Origin: Erysipelotrichaceae bacterium OPF54
Lineage (GTDB): Bacteria > Bacillota_I > Bacilli_A > Erysipelotrichales > Erysipelotrichaceae
DNA: 64,000 nt
Assembly: GCA_022834735.1 (NCBI GenBank)
Contig: BQKD01000001.1
Location: 225,659 to 289,658, forward strand
Direction: 5' to 3'
Shown here in pieces: positions 42,408 through 51,544 of this stretch. A program made the position numbers and the translations under genes. Within the stretch, counting starts at the first letter, position 1. The number at the start of each line of letters is the position of its first letter. The notes beneath the pieces are model-generated. The model ran no database searches, was not told the DNA's origin, and was given only the letters and a program-made list of their open reading frames with translations.

Positions 42408-43661
42408 ATGAAAACACTATATATTGAATGCGAAATGGGTGCTGCCGGCGACATGCTGACTGCCGCACTGCTCGACCTTGTTACAGACAAGGAGGAAATG
42501 ATCGAAAAGATGAATTCGATCGGGCTCGACGGAGTCCACATGCATGTGCACGAAGTCCAGCGCTGCGGGATCAGCGGCCTGCACGTCGATGTGCATATTC
42601 ATGGAGAAATCGAAGGAGAACATATGCATGAGCATCATCATGAGCACAGACATCATGATCATTCTCATGAACATATTCATGATGAAACACACGCTCACAC
42701 GCATGAGCATGGCCATGAACACCATCATGAACACCACACGCTCAGCGACGTGCACCGGATCATTTACAAGCTCAATGTATCCGAAAATGTAAAAGAACAC
42801 GCGACCGCCATTTATAAGCTGATCGCGCAGGCCGAAGCGAAAGCGCACAACATGCCGATCACGAACATCCATTTCCATGAAGTAGGGACGATGGATGCGA
42901 TCGCCGACATTGTCAACGTATGCATGCTGATCGAAGCCATCGCGCCGGACCGCATTGTGTGCTCGCCGGTATGTACAGGAAGCGGAACGGTGAAATGCGC
43001 CCACGGCATCCTGCCCGTTCCGGCCCCGGCTACTGCCTATCTGCTGGAAGAGATCCCGTCGTATGCAGGAAACATCCGGACAGAACTGTGCACTCCGACA
43101 GGCGCAGCGATCCTGAAACACTATGTGTCCGAGTTTGGAAGCCGGCCGGTCATGAAAACCAAGAAGACCGGCTACGGCATGGGAACAAAGGAATTTGAAC
43201 AGGCAAACTGTGTGCGCGTATTTCTTGGAGAAGAGGAAGGCAGCTGCGATGAGATCTACGAGCTGTGCTGCAACATTGACGATATGACCGGCGAAGAGCT
43301 CGGCTTTGCGATGAACTGTCTTTTTGATGCTGGTGCGCGCGACGTGTTCATGACTCCTCTGACCATGAAAAAGTCGCGGCCGGGCGTGCTCCTTTCTGTC
43401 ATCTGCGACCGGACAAAAAAAGAGGAAATGGTGCGCATGATCATGAAGCATACGACAACGCTTGGCATCCGCGAATACCGCTGTTCGCGCTATGTCATGA
43501 AAAGGGAAGTCGAAGAAGAGGAAACGGTTGTTGGAGTCATTACGCGCAAACGCGCTTCCGGATACGGAACGATCAAGGAAAAATACGAATATGAAGATCT
43601 GGCAAAATTTGCCAGGGAAAAAGGGATTTCCCTGTTCGAACTAAAGAAAAGGTTAAAATAA
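42408..43661 (+). CDS. larC: Nickel insertion protein LarC (pincer cofactor cyclometallase)
   Basis: A 417-aa protein that inserts nickel into the pyridinium-based pincer nucleotide of lactate-racemase-type enzymes. Hallmarks: ECEMGAAGDMLTAALLDL, FHEVGTMDAIADIV, CTPTGAAILKHYV and NIDDMTGEELGFA. A His-rich stretch (about residues 65-110, mostly H, E and D) fits nickel storage. In some lactobacilli larC needs a frameshift; here it is one continuous frame. GAGG precedes ATG 42408 and TATAAT lies at 42374. No larA, larB or larE is in the window. Confidence 0.92.
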   Translation: MKTLYIECEMGAAGDMLTAALLDLVTDKEEMIEKMNSIGLDGVHMHVHEVQRCGISGLHVDVHIHGEIEGEHMHEHHHEHRHHDHSHEHIHDETHAHTHEHGHEHHHEHHTLSDVHRIIYKLNVSENVKEHATAIYKLIAQAEAKAHNMPITNIHFHEVGTMDAIADIVNVCMLIEAIAPDRIVCSPVCTGSGTVKCAHGILPVPAPATAYLLEEIPSYAGNIRTELCTPTGAAILKHYVSEFGSRPVMKTKKTGYGMGTKEFEQANCVRVFLGEEEGSCDEIYELCCNIDDMTGEELGFAMNCLFDAGARDVFMTPLTMKKSRPGVLLSVICDRTKKEEMVRMIMKHTTTLGIREYRCSRYVMKREVEEEETVVGVITRKRASGYGTIKEKYEYEDLAKFAREKGISLFELKKRLK

Positions 43662-43662
43662 T

Positions 43663-44673
43663 ATGAAAAAGAAATTCTGGATCACGGCCGCAGCCGCTGC
43701 GGCACTGGGCGCTTATTATTATGGCGAACGGACAAAGAAATACAATGTGCCGCAGGGATACCGCATGGCATCGCTGCTCACGACACCTTCCTGGATGGTC
43801 AGCAGCCAGAAACTGGTCGACGCATCCAACGCTCTTCTTGAAAAGATCAGCTTGCCCGTTCCTGAAGATGTGCATGTAAGCTATGATCTGTTTGACGGTG
43901 TCCCGGTCACGATCTATAGTGCGGGCAATGAACCGGCACCGATCGTAGTTTATCTGCATGGCGGTGCCTTCTGCTGGAAAAACGCTCCGTACTTTCACGA
44001 TCTGATGTGTCTGTATGCCCGCGAAAGCGGATGCACGATCGTGTTTGCGCACTACCGCTGCGAAGCGTATCCAGCCCCTTTTGCGGATGCGATCCGCGTA
44101 TTCAAGCACGTTTATGAAACGACCAATGTACCGGTCGGTATTGCGGGAGACAGCGCAGGAGGCACTCTGGCCGCGGCCCTGACATTGTGGGCGCGCGACA
44201 ATCATGCCGACGTGCAGGCGCAGATGCTCGTGTATCCGGCTCTGGACATGCGCATGGAAACGGCTTCGATGAAAGAGTTTACCGACTCTCCGGTGTGGAA
44301 CGCGAAAGCCAACAAGGCCATGTGGCAAAGGTACAACGCGAACAATGATACAGAATTTATACAGTACATTTCTCCCGCGCTGGAAACCGATTTTTCCGGA
44401 CTGCCCGCTACCCTGATCGAAGCCGAAGAGTATGACTGCCTGCGCGACGAGGCGATCGAATACGGGCAGAAGCTGTGTGATGCCGGTGTCGCTGTGCATA
44501 CCTATCTGAACAAAGGTCTGTTCCATGGTTTCGAGATCTGCTGGAACGAGCAGACAAAAGAGATTGCCAGAAGGCGTGCTGCGCGTCTGAAGGAAATAAT
44601 GTTCAAAAAAGAAGAAGAGATCTTCGTAGAAGAGGTGTCTGCAGATAAAGAGGACCATTCCGTCATGGAATGA
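43663..44673 (+). CDS. Alpha/beta hydrolase, HSL-type esterase
   Basis: A 336-aa protein with an N-terminal hydrophobic helix (ITAAAAAALGAYYY) that may anchor it. Oxyanion motif VYLHGGAFCW, nucleophile elbow GIAGDSAGGTLAA and catalytic His in NKGLFHGFEICW identify the hormone-sensitive-lipase group. Only 1 bp separates it from larC. The last 11 bp overlap the convergent phosphodiesterase gene. Confidence 0.88.
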   Translation: MKKKFWITAAAAAALGAYYYGERTKKYNVPQGYRMASLLTTPSWMVSSQKLVDASNALLEKISLPVPEDVHVSYDLFDGVPVTIYSAGNEPAPIVVYLHGGAFCWKNAPYFHDLMCLYARESGCTIVFAHYRCEAYPAPFADAIRVFKHVYETTNVPVGIAGDSAGGTLAAALTLWARDNHADVQAQMLVYPALDMRMETASMKEFTDSPVWNAKANKAMWQRYNANNDTEFIQYISPALETDFSGLPATLIEAEEYDCLRDEAIEYGQKLCDAGVAVHTYLNKGLFHGFEICWNEQTKEIARRRAARLKEIMFKKEEEIFVEEVSADKEDHSVME

Positions 44674-44685
44674 TCCTCTTTTTCA
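44647..44685 (+). terminator. Terminator overlapping two convergent stop codons
   Basis: AAAGAGGACCATTCC pairs with GGAATGATCCTCTTT (one mismatch), then TTTC. The hairpin contains the stop codons of both convergent genes, so it can serve both strands. Confidence 0.75.
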
Positions 44686-46174
44686 GATCCTTCACATCAT
44701 CGGTCGTGATATTCTGCACCCCGATCCGGGCAAGACGTTTCGCTTCCGAAACATCATTGACGGTCCAGGCAAAGACAGGCTTGTGCGCATCCTGAACAAG
44801 CCATGGCGTGATCGTGCTCGCTTCCACGCTGATCGCGTCAATGTCTTTCAAGGAGGAAAAGTTGCCGTAGGCAAACGTGTAGAGCGCGATCGTTCTGATC
44901 TGCGGATCCAGTTCTTTGAGATACTGTACGTTTTTTATGCCAAAGGAGGCCGCATAACATCGATCTTCCATCCCGTATTCTTTGATCTGCCTGGCCAGCG
45001 TGCGGACAAGCGAAGGCGAGAAACTGTCTTTTTCGGTCTTGATCTCGATGATCAGCTTCATGCCGCTGGTCCTGGCCCAGGACAATGTTTCATCAAGCGT
45101 GGGCATGCTTTTGTTCAGAGCGCGGATCTGTTCTTTGTCCATTTCAGAAATGACACCTTGATCGAACTCGTCGTCATGGCTGATAAACAGGGTGCCGTCC
45201 TTTGCCTGACGGATATCGAGCTCGATATAATCGGCCTCCTGCTTTTTTGCGGCTTCAAAAGCGGCCAGCGTATTTTCAGGCGCTTCTTTTGAAGCGCCCC
45301 GGTGCGCGCTGAAAAGAGGGGTTGTCTCGATCAGAGCGGGCATGGTCCGCAGGCCGTAAACGACCGTTCCTGCGCTCAGGACCACCAGAAAGACATTCCA
45401 TGCTTTCTGATGCTTCGGCTGATGATCCGGGATGGATGCAGGCATGTTTTCGCTCAGCAAGCTGTACGAAACGGCAAGCAGCATGTTTTCGATAAAAAAC
45501 CACAGGAACACGTAAAGGAGGGGAAATCCTTTTGCGATGGTGCAGATCATCTGGCACAGGCCGAAGAACAGCTGGGCACCCAGAAGCCGGATCACGGTTT
45601 TTTTATCGATGGAGCTTGCTTTCCATGCCTGTAGGAACGATTGATCTTCTGTCAGGATGAGCGGGATCGTTTTCAGCTTTTTAAAGTAAAGGACGAACAG
45701 GCTGATCAAAAGCATGGCGGTCACGGCGGAAAGGAAAGGCGAGCTTTGCAGGGTATCGATCCAGTATGGCGGGATGCGAAAGCGTGTCAGCAGGGCCGGC
45801 GTCATCCCGAGATTGAAAAACGGTGCAAAAAACAGCAGGTAGGGAATGAGCAGGATGTTCTGCGGACGCAAGGCCCGCACGCTCATATGCACGCTTTGCG
45901 AAAGGATGGCTGCTGCCGAATGCGTATGGCGGGCTGCCAGGACGGCTCCGATCTCGAACAGGGCGCAGAAACATAAAAGCAGCATGAAGACAAGCAGCAG
46001 AAGGATGATGCCAGGGCGCCCCAGGAACGTTCCGATATTTTTGCTGGTGAGATAGGCGTAGCCTGAAGCCTGCATGATCGCATCGAATCCGTTCTGAAAC
46101 AGAGGAATGAGCAGGAATGTCGTGACGAGGGTCAGAAAAGCTTCGAGACTGAGAAGCGTTTTATATGTTTTCAT
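44663..46174 (-). CDS. Glycerophosphodiester phosphodiesterase with membrane domain
   Basis: A 503-aa protein. The first 290 residues carry about seven membrane segments (GPDPase membrane-domain type). The C-terminal catalytic domain has FSAHRGASKEAPENTLAAF, YIELDIRQAKDGTLFISHD and MKLIIEIKTE (His, Glu, Asp and Glu ligands). It hydrolyses glycerophosphodiesters, perhaps lipoteichoic acid backbone. ATG 46174 is preferred because the membrane segment starts there; an in-frame ATG at 46222 lies in the end of xpt. Confidence 0.9.
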   Translation of the reverse strand: MKTYKTLLSLEAFLTLVTTFLLIPLFQNGFDAIMQASGYAYLTSKNIGTFLGRPGIILLLLVFMLLLCFCALFEIGAVLAARHTHSAAAILSQSVHMSVRALRPQNILLIPYLLFFAPFFNLGMTPALLTRFRIPPYWIDTLQSSPFLSAVTAMLLISLFVLYFKKLKTIPLILTEDQSFLQAWKASSIDKKTVIRLLGAQLFFGLCQMICTIAKGFPLLYVFLWFFIENMLLAVSYSLLSENMPASIPDHQPKHQKAWNVFLVVLSAGTVVYGLRTMPALIETTPLFSAHRGASKEAPENTLAAFEAAKKQEADYIELDIRQAKDGTLFISHDDEFDQGVISEMDKEQIRALNKSMPTLDETLSWARTSGMKLIIEIKTEKDSFSPSLVRTLARQIKEYGMEDRCYAASFGIKNVQYLKELDPQIRTIALYTFAYGNFSSLKDIDAISVEASTITPWLVQDAHKPVFAWTVNDVSEAKRLARIGVQNITTDDVKDLKKRIIP

Positions 46175-46212
46175 GCATACATTATCAGCCGAAAAAAAAG
46201 AATGGACATGAA

Positions 46213-46779
46213 CTATGCCCATTTAATTTTTTTATGGTCTGTCGAGGCGATCGATGCAAGGGAATACAGATCGTATCCGGCTTTGATAATATAGTCATGT
46301 CCTTTCTGGAACCGCTTTTCGATGCAGATCCCGATTCCGGCAATTTGCGCGCCTGTCTGCCCGATCAACTGTTCGGCTCCTTTGAAAGCTTCGCCGTTGG
46401 CAAGGAAATCATCGATGAACAGGACCCGGTCGTCTGGAGCAAGCATGCCTTTTTCGATACAGATCGGATATTCCTTCTGCTTGGTGAAGGAATACACGCT
46501 GGTGTACAGCGGATCGATCATCGTGCTTGGCATGCTCTTTTTTATGAAGATCATGTTTGTGCCCAGCCTTCTGGCGCACGCATAAGCAGGCGCGATCCCG
46601 CTCGATTCGATGGTCACGACTTTTGTGATCCCGGCATCTTTGAAATGCTCATAAAACTGCTGTCCCATTTCTTCGACCAGATCGACATCGATCTGGTGGT
46701 TCAGGAAGGAATCGACCTTGAGGACATCTTCATTGATAAAAACTCCCTTTTCTTCAATTGTCTTTTTCAGCTTGTTCAT
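46213..46779 (-). CDS. xpt: Xanthine phosphoribosyltransferase
   Basis: A 188-aa purine salvage enzyme that converts xanthine to XMP. It has FLNHQIDVDLVEEMGQQFYE, TIESSGIAPAYACARRLG and the PRPP motif VLFIDDFLANGEAFKG. AAGGAG nine bases before ATG 46779 lies within the end of the preceding gene; the two overlap by 26 bp. No purine riboswitch is seen upstream. Confidence 0.92.
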   Translation of the reverse strand: MNKLKKTIEEKGVFINEDVLKVDSFLNHQIDVDLVEEMGQQFYEHFKDAGITKVVTIESSGIAPAYACARRLGTNMIFIKKSMPSTMIDPLYTSVYSFTKQKEYPICIEKGMLAPDDRVLFIDDFLANGEAFKGAEQLIGQTGAQIAGIGICIEKRFQKGHDYIIKAGYDLYSLASIASTDHKKIKWA

Positions 46780-47923
46780 TGGTTTGTGCTCCTTCTTTCC
46801 GCTTTGTAACAATAGTCAGGCCGATCCGGTGATTTTGAATTTCCTTGACATGGATGTCGAGCGGCCCGAGCACAACGTCGAATGTTGTCCCGTCCTGCGG
46901 GATGTGTCCGTAGCTTCCAAGCACATAGCCGGAGAATGTGTCGTATTCCTCGACTGGCAGTTTTACGTCCAGCTCGTCCTGCACGTCTTCGAGATCGGCA
47001 AAACCGTAAATACGCCACTGGTTTTCATTGATACGGTCGATCGGGTCGGGTTCGACTTCATCATCGACTTCGTGCATTTCTCCAAGGATCGTTTCAACAA
47101 TGTCATGCAGGGTGACGATGCCGGTCATGCCGCCGTATTCATCGAGCACGATCGCAAAGTAGATGCGCTGCTTCTGCATTTCGAAGAACAGGTCGTCGAC
47201 CTTGACGTTTTCCGATACGAACAGGGGCTGGTCGACCGCGTGGTCCATGACGTTTTTCCGGCTCAGATCGTCCAGCCGGAAATAGTCGCGGGTATCAAGC
47301 ACGCCGACAATATCGTCATCGTCCTTTCCGGTGACCGGATAAAACGTGTGGCGGTTGTCCAGGATGATCGTCCTCCATTCTTCGTCGCTTTCGTCCAGGG
47401 ACAAAGAAACGACCTGCGAGCGGTGCGTGCATATTTCTTCGATCGAGGTATCGTCGAGCTCGAAAATATTTTCGATGATATCTTTTTGCGGCTCATCGAT
47501 ATTTTCGCTTTCGGATGCGGCATGGATCATTTCCCGGATATCCTCTTCGGATACTTTTTCTTTGGCGGGCTGCGGATCGATCGGGATCAGTACAGTGAAT
47601 ACCGCAAAGAATTTCGCGATCGACACGAAAAGCGGAACAAGATGCTCGCATTGCTCTTCATGACTGGACGCATAGCGCAGCACGAGAAGCTGCGAAAAGA
47701 TATATACGCCATACAAATAAATGACAAGCAGGAAATACGGATCGAGCAACGGGCTCTGCAGCACGAAAAACAGTCCGCACAGGATGGCGGCAAGCCGGAG
47801 CCAGATCATTGTTTTATAAGCGTATTTTGGCGTGCTGTCGAGGCTGCCGGCAATAGCGGTTTGCCCTAACGTGAAAAATCCGCCCAGGAGCACACAGAGA
47901 ATACAGTAAATTATCCATTCCAT
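46754..47923 (-). CDS. HlyC/CorC-type CBS transporter-associated protein
   Basis: A 389-aa protein with three N-terminal membrane segments (reduced DUF21 region), the EKVSEEDIREMIHAASE linker, a CBS pair (VSLSLDESDEEWRTIILDN, YFAIVLDEYGGMTGIVTLHD) and a C-terminal CorC/HlyC domain (NQWRIYGFADLEDVQDEL, YDTFSGYVLGSYGHIP). The family is linked to magnesium/cobalt efflux and co-resistance. It shares an operon with xpt. Confidence 0.9.
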   Translation of the reverse strand: MEWIIYCILCVLLGGFFTLGQTAIAGSLDSTPKYAYKTMIWLRLAAILCGLFFVLQSPLLDPYFLLVIYLYGVYIFSQLLVLRYASSHEEQCEHLVPLFVSIAKFFAVFTVLIPIDPQPAKEKVSEEDIREMIHAASESENIDEPQKDIIENIFELDDTSIEEICTHRSQVVSLSLDESDEEWRTIILDNRHTFYPVTGKDDDDIVGVLDTRDYFRLDDLSRKNVMDHAVDQPLFVSENVKVDDLFFEMQKQRIYFAIVLDEYGGMTGIVTLHDIVETILGEMHEVDDEVEPDPIDRINENQWRIYGFADLEDVQDELDVKLPVEEYDTFSGYVLGSYGHIPQDGTTFDVVLGPLDIHVKEIQNHRIGLTIVTKRKEGAQTNEQAEKDN

Positions 47924-48169
47924 ACGGATGCTCCTGTTGTGGTCACTGCGGGCCTGGGCCAGCTATCGTCTGATTTCATAAATAAAGATCTTCCTTTCTT
48001 TAATCTGTGGTTAAATACTATGATACCATGAATCGTACCGTTTGTTTATCGGAATTCATGCTGGATGCAAAAGATGAGGCAACACATAGCACGGTTTTCA
48101 CGATTTGATATAAACTGGATATGGCATTAAGGAAAAGAACATCCGAAACGGATAAGAGGATAAAACAAT

Positions 48170-49630
48170 ATGAAAGATACAATGATCCAGTATTTTCAAT
48201 GGGATCTTCCGGCAGACCGGAGCTTATATAAAAAACTGGGCGCCCAGGCAGCCGAGCTTGCCCGGACAGGGTTCAATATGGTATGGATGCCGCCAGCTTC
48301 CAAAGGCGCTGCCGGTGTCAACGATGTCGGCTACAGCCCGTATGATCTGTACGATCTGGGGGAGTTTTATCAGAAAGGAACGCAGAGCACGAAATACGGT
48401 ACAAGAGCGCAGTATTTGCGGGCGATCAACGCCCTTCACAAAAGAAAGATCCGGGTCATTGCGGATGTGGTCCTGAATCACAAGATGGGAGCTGATATCC
48501 TGGAAGATGCGATGGCAAGCACTGTATCCCAGCTTGACCGCAACAAGATCGATCAGTCTCTCCATCCGGTCAAAACATGGACGGGCTTTACTTTTCCCGG
48601 GCGCAGGGACAAGTATTCTTCGTTTCACTGGACATGGCGTCATTTCACCGGCACCGATTACGATGAATCGAACCGTCAGAACGAGCTTCTTCTTTTTGAG
48701 GGCAAGTACTGGAACGACAGGGTCAGTCATGAAAACGGGAACTATGACTTCATCATGGGATGCGATGTGGATTTTTCCAACACCGAAGTGATCGATGAGC
48801 TGTATCGGTGGGGACACTGGTATGTAACACAGACACAGGTGGACGGCTTCCGTCTGGACGCGGTCAAGAATATCGATTCCTCCTTCTTTAAATGCTGGCT
48901 GGAAGATATGCACAAATACGGCAATCATCCCGATTTTGCGGTCGGCGAGTTCTGGAGCGGCAATGTGTGGGATGTCAAACATTACCTTCACGACTGCGGC
49001 TACTGCATGAAGATGATGGATGTGCCGCTGCATTATGAGCTGCAGCGCGCTTCCATGTCCAACGGAACGTATGATATCCGCAAGCTGTTTCATGATACGC
49101 TCACGAATTATGATCCGCACTATGCGGTCGCATTCGTGGACAATCATGATACCCAGCCGCATCAGTCGCTGGAAAGCTGGGTCATGGACTGGTTCAAGAC
49201 GGCGGCGTACGCGTCGATTCTGCTGTATAAATGCGAGTGCCCTTGTGTTTTTTACGGGGATTACTACGGCATTCCTTCGGCAGATAAGCATCCTGTTTCC
49301 TGTCTGAAGGAAATGGTTTGGATCCGGGCCAATCTGCTCAGCAGCAATTTTATCGATCTGTTCGACGAGGATCGTCAAAAGGCGTGCTGGATGGCGTACG
49401 GGGAGCATCCGGTCATCGTGATCTACACAATTGCCGACCGCAAGGAAAAAACGTTCTGCGAACCGAATTATGCGGGCCAGACCATCGTGGACGTGATGAA
49501 TCCGGACCATACAGAAACATTCGGACCGGACGGTACGGTACATGTTTCGTGCATGCCTGGCTGCGCTTCGGTGTATATATTAAAGAGCGACTATTCCAGA
49601 CTGCGCAGAGAAATAAAAAAAGATCGGTGA
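48170..49630 (+). CDS. Cytoplasmic alpha-amylase (GH13)
   Basis: A 486-aa enzyme without a signal peptide, of the liquefying/cytoplasmic amylase type (MIQYFQWDLPAD start). Conserved regions: VIADVVLNHKMGAD, VDGFRLDAVKNID (nucleophile Asp), AVGEFWSGN (acid Glu) and AFVDNHDTQPHQSLE. It degrades imported maltodextrins, in line with the ABC transporter and MalQ nearby. The 246-bp divergent region upstream holds no operator I recognise. Confidence 0.95.
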   Translation: MKDTMIQYFQWDLPADRSLYKKLGAQAAELARTGFNMVWMPPASKGAAGVNDVGYSPYDLYDLGEFYQKGTQSTKYGTRAQYLRAINALHKRKIRVIADVVLNHKMGADILEDAMASTVSQLDRNKIDQSLHPVKTWTGFTFPGRRDKYSSFHWTWRHFTGTDYDESNRQNELLLFEGKYWNDRVSHENGNYDFIMGCDVDFSNTEVIDELYRWGHWYVTQTQVDGFRLDAVKNIDSSFFKCWLEDMHKYGNHPDFAVGEFWSGNVWDVKHYLHDCGYCMKMMDVPLHYELQRASMSNGTYDIRKLFHDTLTNYDPHYAVAFVDNHDTQPHQSLESWVMDWFKTAAYASILLYKCECPCVFYGDYYGIPSADKHPVSCLKEMVWIRANLLSSNFIDLFDEDRQKACWMAYGEHPVIVIYTIADRKEKTFCEPNYAGQTIVDVMNPDHTETFGPDGTVHVSCMPGCASVYILKSDYSRLRREIKKDR

Positions 49631-49649
49631 AAATGGAATCAAAATATAA

Positions 49650-49674
49650 AAATGCCTGCGTCATGCAGGCATTT
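49650..49674. terminator. Bidirectional terminator between amylase and CBS genes
   Basis: A perfect 10-bp stem AAATGCCTGC/GCAGGCATTT with a 5-nt loop; it lies between two convergent genes. Confidence 0.7.
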
Positions 49675-49681
49675 CCATTGT

Positions 49682-50176
49682 CTAACGAAGTGTAAAAATC
49701 GGGTGTAGATCCTTTGAAGCGCTGTTGTCCTTGTTCTGCACCATTTTCTCGTACTGCGAAAAGCTGTGATCGTGATTCTTCGTCATCAAATACGAGATGA
49801 TCGTTTTTCGTGTTACGATCCCGATGAAAATGTTGCGGTCGTCAACGACTGGCACGTAGTTTTGTTCAAGCGAACGGTTGAACAGTTCACTCATTGACAC
49901 ATTAAATGAAACAGCTGGCATGAATCCGTCACGGATCAGGCTGCCGAGCTCCAGGTCGGAAATCTCTTCTCTGGTCGTGTCCGGATGGTCCGCAATGTAG
50001 TAGAGGAAATCACCTTCTGTTACAGATCCTAAATAATGGCCTTGATAATCAATGACCGGAGTGGCGGTAAAGCCGCTTTCCCTGAAAATCCGAAGCGCTT
50101 CAGGGAAACTCAGGTTATCATACAAATAATGCGTATTTTTTTTGTTTTTAAGAAAAAAGAAAATGTTTTCTTCCAT
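49682..50176 (-). CDS. Stand-alone CBS-pair protein
   Basis: A 164-aa protein with two CBS repeats: SFPEALRIFRESGFTATPVI/YLGSVTEGDFLYYI and SMSELFNRSLEQNYVPVVDD/FIGIVTRKTIISYL. This is the CbpA/CbpB-like size found in Firmicutes, whose members bind adenine nucleotides or cyclic dinucleotides. Ligand unknown here. ATG at 50176 is preceded by GAATAAATGG without a strong ribosome-binding site. Confidence 0.85.
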   Translation of the reverse strand: MEENIFFFLKNKKNTHYLYDNLSFPEALRIFRESGFTATPVIDYQGHYLGSVTEGDFLYYIADHPDTTREEISDLELGSLIRDGFMPAVSFNVSMSELFNRSLEQNYVPVVDDRNIFIGIVTRKTIISYLMTKNHDHSFSQYEKMVQNKDNSASKDLHPIFTLR

Positions 50177-50540
50177 TTATTCCTTCACTCTCTATTCCGA
50201 TCTTAAATCGGTCCAAAGAAGGTAAAATTTCGGGTGCCAGACCAAAAGTCCCCTTCTTTTGGTACGTCTTCATTATAAACGGTAACGGGATGGCACGGGG
50301 CCTTTTTCGATCAAACAGACCGTTTATGCCGAAACAGTGCACAATGAAGCCGTTTACATCCTCATTGTATCAAATTATCAATAACAATCAATTGATTTCG
50401 GCTGCCGGTTTATTACACTGTTGCGTTTGTTTTTGGCAAAAAAATAATGTTGTGATAGAATCATCAGGCAAAGCAGTGCTTTATGAAAGCGCAAGCCGAA
50501 AAAATAAATATAATGAGGATAGAAGAGAGGTATTGAAAAT
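50177..50540. other. Gene-free divergent intergenic region
   Basis: 364 bp between the divergent CBS and patatin-like genes. A 64-codon open frame on the minus strand has no ribosome-binding site and no protein-like features. AT-rich stretches could hold promoters, but I see no convincing -35/-10 pair, RNA fold or repeat. Confidence 0.5.
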
Positions 50541-51470
50541 ATGCCAAGCAATGACAAAGTGTTTTCCGGGCTTGTTTATCTTCCGAAAGGACAGGCTTCC
50601 GACAATATAATCGAAGGGTGCATCGTGCTCGAAGGCGGTGCGTTCCGCGGCGTGTACGGCGAAGGCGTGCTTGACGCGCTCATGGAGGCCGGGATCAATA
50701 TGCAGACAACGATCGGGACAAGCGCAGGCGCCCTGAACGGGATGAACTATGTGTCCGGACAGATCGGCCGTTCGGCCCGGATCAATCTGGAATACCGCCA
50801 TGATTCCCGCTATGTCGGAACGCAGGCGCTCCTCAGCAACAAAGGGGTGGTCGGATTTGATTTCGCGCTCAACCACGATCTTCCCGACGATCCGTTCGAT
50901 ATTGAGCGGTTCATGGATCCGAAAAGACGGTTCATTGCCGTAGTAACCAATCTTGAAACCGGAAAAGCGGAATACATGGAAAAGGGGAAGTGCTCTGATA
51001 TCATGAAAGCGATCCAGGCATCCGCCTCCATGCCCGTTTTTTCGCGGGCCGTAGAGATCGACGGCGTGCCGTATCTCGATGGCGGCTGTGCCGACAAGAT
51101 CGCTTTTCAATGGGCGCTGGATCAGGGGTTCAAAAAGATCGTTGTTGTCAAAACACAGCCGGAAGAATTCCGCAAGGAGCCGATGAGCGAAAAGGAAAAA
51201 AAGGCATTCAATGCGGTATTCCGCAATTATCCGCAATTCTGCGAAGTGTTCAGCCGCTCAAACGAACAGTATAACGAGCAGTGCGACGAGATCGCAAGAC
51301 AGCACCGGCGCAGAAACCTGTTTGCGATCGCGCCAAGCGAATATATCCCGGTATCGCGTCTGGAAAAGGATATGGAAAAGCTGGGCCGTCTGTATTATCT
51401 GGGCTATCATGACGGACGAAAAGCCATTCCCGCATTAAGGGAGTATCTTGAAATCAACGAAGAGGTCTGA
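50541..51470 (+). CDS. Patatin-like phospholipase
   Basis: A 309-aa serine acyl hydrolase. The oxyanion hole is CIVLEGGAFRGVYGEGV, the nucleophile elbow TIGTSAGALNGM and the catalytic Asp motif YLDGGCADKI, the Ser/Asp dyad of patatins. No signal peptide. GAGAGGTATTGAAAAT lies before the ATG. Related to bacterial RssA/YjjU-type proteins; the lipid substrate is not known. Confidence 0.92.
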   Translation: MPSNDKVFSGLVYLPKGQASDNIIEGCIVLEGGAFRGVYGEGVLDALMEAGINMQTTIGTSAGALNGMNYVSGQIGRSARINLEYRHDSRYVGTQALLSNKGVVGFDFALNHDLPDDPFDIERFMDPKRRFIAVVTNLETGKAEYMEKGKCSDIMKAIQASASMPVFSRAVEIDGVPYLDGGCADKIAFQWALDQGFKKIVVVKTQPEEFRKEPMSEKEKKAFNAVFRNYPQFCEVFSRSNEQYNEQCDEIARQHRRRNLFAIAPSEYIPVSRLEKDMEKLGRLYYLGYHDGRKAIPALREYLEINEEV

Positions 51471-51544
51471 GAAATCAGGCCTTTTGCTGCAAACGGCGGA
51501 AATAAAGGGCCGGAACATACAGTCGGGACGATAGGGAAAGAGGA

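Noticed and set aside
42600..42740. CAT/GAG-rich repeats as a possible CRISPR or regulatory repeat
   Set aside because: They encode the His-rich loop of LarC in frame and have no repeat-spacer regularity.
46780..48169. Purine riboswitch upstream of xpt
   Set aside because: The upstream DNA is coding for the CBS protein, and the 246-bp region before that gene shows no purine aptamer core.
50148..50342. 64-codon minus-strand frame upstream of the CBS gene
   Set aside because: No ribosome-binding site, no recognisable feature, and it overlaps the CBS gene start in another frame.
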